Shown one piece after another: positions 58,741 to 64,000 of a stretch of DNA of 64,000 nt. The position numbers and the translations under genes were made by a program. How positions within the stretch are numbered: the stretch's first letter is position 1; each line of letters starts with the position of its first letter. Origin of the DNA: Laburnicola sp. R22_1 (lineage: Eukaryota; Ascomycota; Dothideomycetes; Pleosporales; Didymosphaeriaceae); contig JACONQ010000013.1 of NCBI GenBank assembly GCA_014281115.1, positions 2,581,598 to 2,645,597 on the forward strand, written 5' to 3'. The notes beneath the pieces are model-generated. The model was not told the origin of the DNA. It ran no database searches and saw only the letters and a program-made list of their open reading frames with translations.

Positions 58741-59120
58741 GGCTCTAAATAGTATATACCCTAATACTATTTAACCCTATATTCTAAACTATATAGGGTG
58801 CGGGTATTTTATAGCATCTACCCCTATAAAAAGAAGGACTATTTGGCAACTTTAAGGGTTAGACTATTAAGAATCCCGCGTATTAATTCTTCTAAAATTC
58901 GAGTATATAAAAGAAGAGACCGAGTTGCACCTTCTATATAATTTGCATAATACTAATTAATAGAGTTAATAGAGTTAGGGTTACGCGTTAGAGTTAATAA
59001 AATAAGTTAGATGCACTGTAAACGCCTAACTATTATATCTAGCCCTAGATGCAATTGCGCATAAACATGACATAGAATATATATTAAAAAGAAGTAAGGG
59101 CTTAGTGCAATTTCTAATAA
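58741..59120. other. AT-rich spacer with inverted ACCCTATAT/ATATAGGGT
   Basis: The helicase-family relic ends here and a short inverted repeat (ACCCTATAT near 58772, ATATAGGGT near 58792) follows. One telomere-like GTTAGGGTTA occurs near 58977. No gene. Confidence 0.4.
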
Positions 59121-60660
59121 ATAACACCTATTTATACTATATATACTAATTATTCTAGAACTAAATAGCCTACTACGGCCTTATTAACTCGAGTAGGGTT
59201 AGCTATTATAGGCGTTGCGAGGAACTCCTTAACTGCGTAGGCTCTTTATTGCTACTCTTTTTATTGTCGCTATTAACCACCTTCTTAATCTCGCGAGCGG
59301 CGCCATTCTGCTTAATATAAAGCTTCTCCTGACCCTAAATAGCACCGCTATTTAAACTATCCTTCCTAATTTACATATCTAGGGCTTTGCTTATAGTGTA
59401 GGCGTTAGAATTTACACGCTAGATTAGTTGCAACTAGAGTAGCCACGTATTAGTTGCGCAGTTTCTTACCTATATATTTATAACGTTTTTAGGCATTAGG
59501 CAGAGGCTGCCCCAGCCTAGTGTTTTTACAAGCTAATACTAGCAACTGGCTATATTTAGCTATCTCTAGAACGCCCTCCTTTTCTTAGGTGCGCCTACTA
59601 GGTTAACAAGCTTGCGCAGCGTATTAATAGCCTAGGTTTTAGCGTGTCTAAAGCCTATCTTATTAATCCCTAACTAGGATGCCTTCTTTGCGTAGGCATA
59701 ACTAAGAAATACTATAGCCTAGCAATACTTAATAGCTACAACTTTAATACGCAGCTTATAGACCTAGCTTATATACTAGGCATACTAAAAGGCGCAATCT
59801 AAACCGCGCGGCGGCGCTATAGTAATCTGTGTTAATATGGCAGTGCTAGTAACAGCCAAAGTATATTTAGAAATAGGCGTCCTACAGTCCCGCCAGGTCT
59901 ATAGAAAGATAGTAACGTTTTGCTAGGTTAATGGATTGCCTACTGTACAAGCCTTAGTTAGTATATTAGAAGCGGTGTAGTAGGGCGATATAATCTCCTA
60001 GCAGAAGTCGCTGCCTTTTCTAGTAGGCTACTTAATCACCTATGCGATTTAGGCATAGTTCTCTACCTTAATAGCGTTGTACGCAAATTTCTCTTCTGCC
60101 CTAGCTAACTCTACTAGCTTAAGGAGTCTGCTACAGTGTTTTCGCCGCTAGGCTTCCTTAAGTTACTTCTTCTCCCGTTCCTATTCTGCACAATAATTGT
60201 TATTAGAGATCTTAGAAATATACTTAGCTGGCTTCGCGAGCGCAGGGTCTGTATCTAGCACTAGGGCAGGAGACAGGGATCTAGTTGTAGAGTCTAGTCG
60301 CCGGCGTTTAGGAGACAAGGCAGCAGAGGAAGGGAATAGCAATCTGCGCGGAGTTTCTTAACAGCTCTATTGCGCAGAAGGCGGTTCTACATTAATACCT
60401 TAGGAAAGGGATATAATAGTAGAGACTAATGCCTCCTAGACTTTGGGCTCTACTATATTAACTAGCAGCGTGTCTTAAATTAACGCAACGCCCGCTATTA
60501 TTAACAGCGCAATTAATATAGGTTTATAGTTAATATAACTATCCTCTAGAATTAGCTAGCCCGCGCTAAACTTAGGCGTGCTTTGGCTTAGTTATAAGTC
60601 TTAACTAAACAGAAGTCGCTTATACGCTTTAGATGGGGCCTAGTAGTGTTAAACGCGACT
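59121..60660 (-). pseudogene. Unknown gene relic between the two helicase-family copies
   Basis: On the reverse strand one frame, with TAG/TAA as glutamine, runs for several hundred codons. It includes LSPKRRRLDSTTRSLSPALV (about 60310), RLLKLVELARAEEKFAYNAI (about 60120), QQNVTIFLQTWRDCRTPISK (about 59900), GFRHAKTQAINTLRKLVNL (about 59650) and KTLGWGSLCLMPKNVINI (about 59520). The basic N-terminus resembles a nuclear localisation sequence. I do not recognise the family. It may be a second ORF of a transposon or a host gene repeated at subtelomeres; its RIP load shows it was duplicated. Ends uncertain. Confidence 0.4.
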
Positions 60661-60984
60661 ATTATAAGAGGCGGGAAAACTACGCGCACTACCTATAGGA
60701 TCCTTTAAGGCTTTAAAAAGAATAGAAAAGAAGAATATAAGGTAGGCGTGGTAGTAGTAAGGTGGAGGGTAGTAGTTGGGTTAAGTACTATTAGGGGACT
60801 AGAGTCCAACTACTATATACACGGCAGCCCACAACCTATTTTGCGCAACTATTTAATAAATATAATAACGTGTTACGCGTATACGAAATTACTATTTGTT
60901 TTATTGCGTTTTATTAGAAGCCTATAGTGTTATATAGAATGTTGTCCGCTATATTAAGGCCTAGGGATTATATCTAGGTCACAC

Positions 60985-63217
60985 TATAGTTTTCCCTATT
61001 TAGCATAGATAGGACAGGTCGGAACAGAGAACGTAAGAAGTTGCGGAATAGAGAATATAACAACGTAATCTAGAAAGAAAGGGATTAGTTTAAGAAGAAG
61101 CTATAGACAGCGCGTATTAAGGTGTATTGTTACCATAGCAGCGTATTTTAATTATTTGCAAAAGTATTAGTTGGCTGTATATAAGGAGTGCTACCACGGC
61201 GTGTTACCTACCTATATCGCACACTATTTAATAAAGGTGCACAAGTTACTGTGCAAGAATGCCTAGTTTGTTATAAAAGAAGTGGATAGTTAGGGTGGGT
61301 TAGCATAGTATGCTAGCGAAGTCAAGGTGCCTAATATAGTAATTCGCCCCATTCCTAAGTTGCCTATATTTACAGATGGATTGTTATGTTAATTAGAACT
61401 AGGAAAGTGCTAATAGGTATTTAGGAGCAGTGAGTTAGTACGAAAGCACTAGCGAATCGTCTATAGTTAGTCCGCAGGGCGGAAAAAGGGACGTCTAAGC
61501 CTAGTAGCAGAGAAGAAAATCTAGCAACGCATTAAACAGACGTGCAGGACTGTTTATTGCTAGCGATTATTAGTATAGGGCCCTGGTTTATAGTATTTTA
61601 AGGTGTCGAATAAGGCCAATATAGTGCCCGCTAATAAAGAGATAGTATGGCAGCAATTACGCTAGGAGATAAAGAAAGTATAGATGCGCGTGTAGGACAC
61701 CGCCCATAACACAATTTAGGATAGTAAGCGAGATAAGGTTAACCTATAGTTAGAGCGAACCTAGTAGATACCATATTTAAAGGGATTGCAGAGGCCCAAT
61801 TTGTTAGTATATATTAAGTAGCCTATGGCTAATAGTAACCCGCCCAAATCCGCGGAGGCAGCGATGTGGGCAGCTATAGATAGATTAGCACAATATAGCC
61901 AAAAGTTAGTTATTTACCATATTAGCGTGTTTGTGTAGTTAGAGGCCATTCGCATAGAAAAGTATTAGATATTATTCTAGCCATTATAACTATATATAGA
62001 CAAGGCGTTAATTATTAAGCACGTTTGGCTATAGTAGTAAATATTAATATTTTTCGCACGCACCTAGTAGAAGTACACATAGAAGAGCCTAAAGTACTAT
62101 TTTACGCGTAAGTAGAAATAGGCGTAGAATATATTTATGCGGGCAGCTAGTAAGGAGGATAAGAAGAAGAAAGAAATCAATAAAATAGAAGTAGACAAGG
62201 AAGAAGAAGGGGAAGAATAAAAACAAGAATAAGAATAAGAATAAGAACAAGAATAAGAACAAGAATAAGACAAGGAAGAAAGAGAGGGAGAAGAAGAAAT
62301 AGAAGAAATAGAAGAAAACCCTATATTGTCCCCTATTTAGCAGGCGGGTTTATAGTTTTATATTATATTACTAGACTAGTCTATTACCTACTAAGAGTAT
62401 AATAACCTATTAGTATATGTATTAGTAGTGTTAGGCGTACGCAAGGGTAGATAGAAAGGACCTAATTAGTATCTGTAAATTTTGTTAGCTATAGTTAAGG
62501 TAGCCTATTTTATAGTGGTGTAGAAGGCATTAGAGATATTACTACCTAATAATAAGGAATATAATAGCAATAGTGGTAGTAATAATAGTAGTAATAGTAG
62601 TAGCAATAGCAATAATATAAGAACCCTCTAGAAAGAATATTTATAGTTTGTATAAGATATAATAGACTAATTTATAGTATAAGATAGTTACGGACTAATA
62701 TAATAGATATTAGATTTGCGGACATATGGGTTAAAGGTTTATTATAACACTACTGCACAGAGTTACGTTAAGTGGGCCGGACGCGATAAGTTGTTGTACA
62801 AAGATATCTAGCTTAATATGGCGTAGTTCTATAGTATAGTGCACAGATTAGCGGCAGAAGCACGATAGTTATTAACTAACGAATTGTTGTTTAGAGACTA
62901 TTGCCCTAAACTCGTGCCTAGTATTCTGTAGGAGTAGTTGCGAGACAATTTAATAAATAAGTAACCTAGTTAGAATTTTTTGCAAGATAAGCGAACGCGT
63001 TTGCCTATTAATAAATAGGAGTGGTTGTTAGATCGCATTGTACAGAACCCGCGGTTGCAAGACTAATTTATTAAGCCTATATTATAGAGCGGCATTAATT
63101 AATAGAAAGTGGAGCAATATATAAACTATATTATAGCATTCTATAAGAAGTTAATTATATTAACGCATTTAATAGGCAGACAATCTAGTAGAGGGCCTAA
63201 GATTACGAGTATATAGC
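60985..63217 (+). pseudogene. Subtelomeric repeated ORF relic 2, truncated by Copia
   Basis: This is the second copy of the relic at 53750-58740. It shares LPIFTDGLLC (about 61360), the WLPYLKGLQRPNLL-type segment (about 61765), AAMWAAIDRLAQYSQ (about 61870), NFLQDKRTRLPINKQ (about 62970) and ILTHLIGRQSSRGPKITS (about 63160). An acidic low-complexity stretch of KNKN/EQEQ-type repeats lies at 62155-62320. The relic stops at 63217 where the reverse-strand Copia LTR begins, in the middle of the segment that in copy 1 continues VSVQHSNTIKGG. The N-terminal border is not clear. Heavily RIP-mutated. Confidence 0.45.
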
Positions 63218-63790
63218 TATAAGGGATAAGTAGAGTAGCAATTAGGAATAAGAGACTAAGTTAATTATAATAAGCTAAATAGAGAAACTACTTAAGTAGT
63301 AGAATTGTAATTAGCAACTAGTCTATATTAGGTTGGTAGTATTATGTAATATTATACTCTACACTAATATATCTTTTACAGCATAAAGGTAGCAGAGTGC
63401 TATAAAGTATAATAAAGCAAAATAAGCAAATAGAGGGCCTTTAGGGCACCTCCCTAGAAAGAACTCTATTAGGTAACAATAGATATAACAAACTTATCCT
63501 CTAAACTAATAACTTATTAGCGGATATTAGTTATTCCTAATTGCTATAAGAATCGCTCGTGCTTACTACTATTAGAGAGAGACTTTATTAATCTATTAGT
63601 CGGCATATTAGCAGTTCCTATCTAGGTAACGTTAATATTCCCGGCTTTAACTTGCTCGTGGATCCATATCTAATATACTTTAATATGTCTAAGCTTTGTG
63701 TTAAGCTTTTCTTTGTCCTTATTAGCAATAGAGACTGTTTGCTAGTTATCACAGTATAATATAGGTCGAACCTCTAGATTAACCCTAATA
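63218..63790 (-). pseudogene. Copia 3' LTR and RNase H end, second copy (inverted), cut by the telomere
   Basis: It is the reverse-complement counterpart of about 3225-3782. The LTR spans 63218-63448, followed (reading leftward on the reverse strand from the telomere) by the RNase H C-terminus up to 63790. Similarity to the left copy stops at CCCTAATAG, exactly where telomere repeats start, so the rest of this element was lost with the chromosome end. It lies in the helicase-family relic. Differences between the copies are mostly C/T and G/A. Confidence 0.85.
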
Positions 63791-63959
63791 GGTTAGGGTT
63801 AGGGTTAGGGTTAGGGTTAGGGTTAGGGTTAGGGTTAGGGTTAGGGTTAGGGTTAGGGTTAGGGTTAGGGTTAGGGTTAGGGTTAGGGTTAGGGTTAGGG
63901 TTAGGGTTAGGGTTAGGGTTAGGGTTAGGGTTAGGGTTAGGGTTAGGGTTAGGGTTAGG
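63791..63959 (+). repeat. Telomere, (TTAGGG) about 28 units
   Basis: Uninterrupted TTAGGG units from 63793, preceded by GG, to a partial TTAGG at 63959. The orientation (TTAGGG toward the right end) is that of a true right chromosome end. Confidence 0.97.
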
Positions 63960-64000
63960 CTGGTGTTACCGTGGGAATGAATCCTTTTAACCTTAGCAAT
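63960..64000. other. Residual sequencing barcode/adapter (non-genomic)
   Basis: After the telomere come CTG, a 24-base block (63963-63986, starting GTGTTACCGTGGG) and TTAACCTTAGCAAT (63987-64000). From memory, TTAACCTTAGCAAT is the complement of the Oxford Nanopore native-barcode flank ATTGCTAAGGTTAA, CTG is the end of the other flank, and the 24-base block matches native barcode 07. The sequence is therefore technical and marks the raw end of the contig. Confidence 0.9.

Noticed and set aside
58970..58990. Single GTTAGGGTTA near the helicase-family relic as an internal telomere tract
   Set aside because: Only one and a half units in AT-rich sequence; expected by chance.
62155..62320. Purine-rich GAA/AAGAAT repeats as a CRISPR-like or structural array
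   Set aside because: The repeats are irregular, have no spacers and read as an acidic/basic low-complexity stretch in the helicase-family relic.
63781..64000. Interstitial telomeric repeat or telomere fusion followed by genomic DNA
   Set aside because: The 41 bases after the array have the structure of a sequencing barcode and flank, so the array is a true terminal telomere.

Overview
This is the terminal 64 kb of a chromosome from a filamentous ascomycete fungus. The right end carries about 28 tandem TTAGGG units running outward. The rest is almost wholly old transposons converted to AT-rich, stop-filled relics by C-to-T and G-to-A change, the pattern of repeat-induced point mutation (RIP): CAG/CAA codons become TAG/TAA and TGG becomes TAG/TGA, usually with reading frames intact. 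Fot1/pogo, Tc1, hAT, Tad-like LINE, Copia and chromodomain Gypsy elements, a GTAAGT-type short intron and RIP all point to Pezizomycotina. The genus cannot be named from this sequence.

Layout. 1-3782: 3' part of a Copia element with a 179-bp clean insertion. 3783-9405: reverse-strand Gypsy split by a pogo element. 9406-10000: tail of another pogo. About 10366-22270: a better preserved reverse-strand pogo holding a hAT and a Tad-like LINE; the LINE holds a fold-back element and a Tc1 element. 22396-28030: reverse-strand DUF3435-type gene (the family of Starship 'captain' recombinases and FluG-domain proteins) split by a hAT. 28050-30692: mostly unassigned. 30701-33913: hAT related to the first.

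33914-38700 is a GC-normal island with no strong RIP. It carries two frameshifted gene relics, a MITE and the only gene that looks intact: a two-exon gene (37500-37774) for a small secreted peptide with signal sequence, Kex2-type site and eight cysteines in the last 26 residues.

39504-52173 is a Russian doll: pogo within pogo within pogo, each with TA target duplications and inverted termini, with a complete 7.1-kb Gypsy chromovirus (195-bp LTRs, 194/195 identical, 5-bp target duplication GTGCC) in the innermost one. The chromovirus shows an 11-nt match between its LTR and primer-binding site, as in Tf1-type self-priming. All its in-frame pol stops fit RIP.

53750-63217 holds two relics of a repeated subtelomeric gene that I read as the N-terminal part of a telomere-linked RecQ-helicase-family ORF with an OrsD-like zinc region. 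The first is interrupted by a fairly well preserved pogo, the second by an inverted copy of the Copia 3' end. That Copia copy is cut off inside its RNase H region and capped by telomere repeat. The last 41 bases are not genomic: they match my memory of an Oxford Nanopore native barcode with its flank, left on the contig end.

No tRNA, rRNA or CRISPR was seen. Function here is mainly mobile-element accumulation and silencing at a chromosome end, with one candidate secreted-peptide gene surviving in the island.
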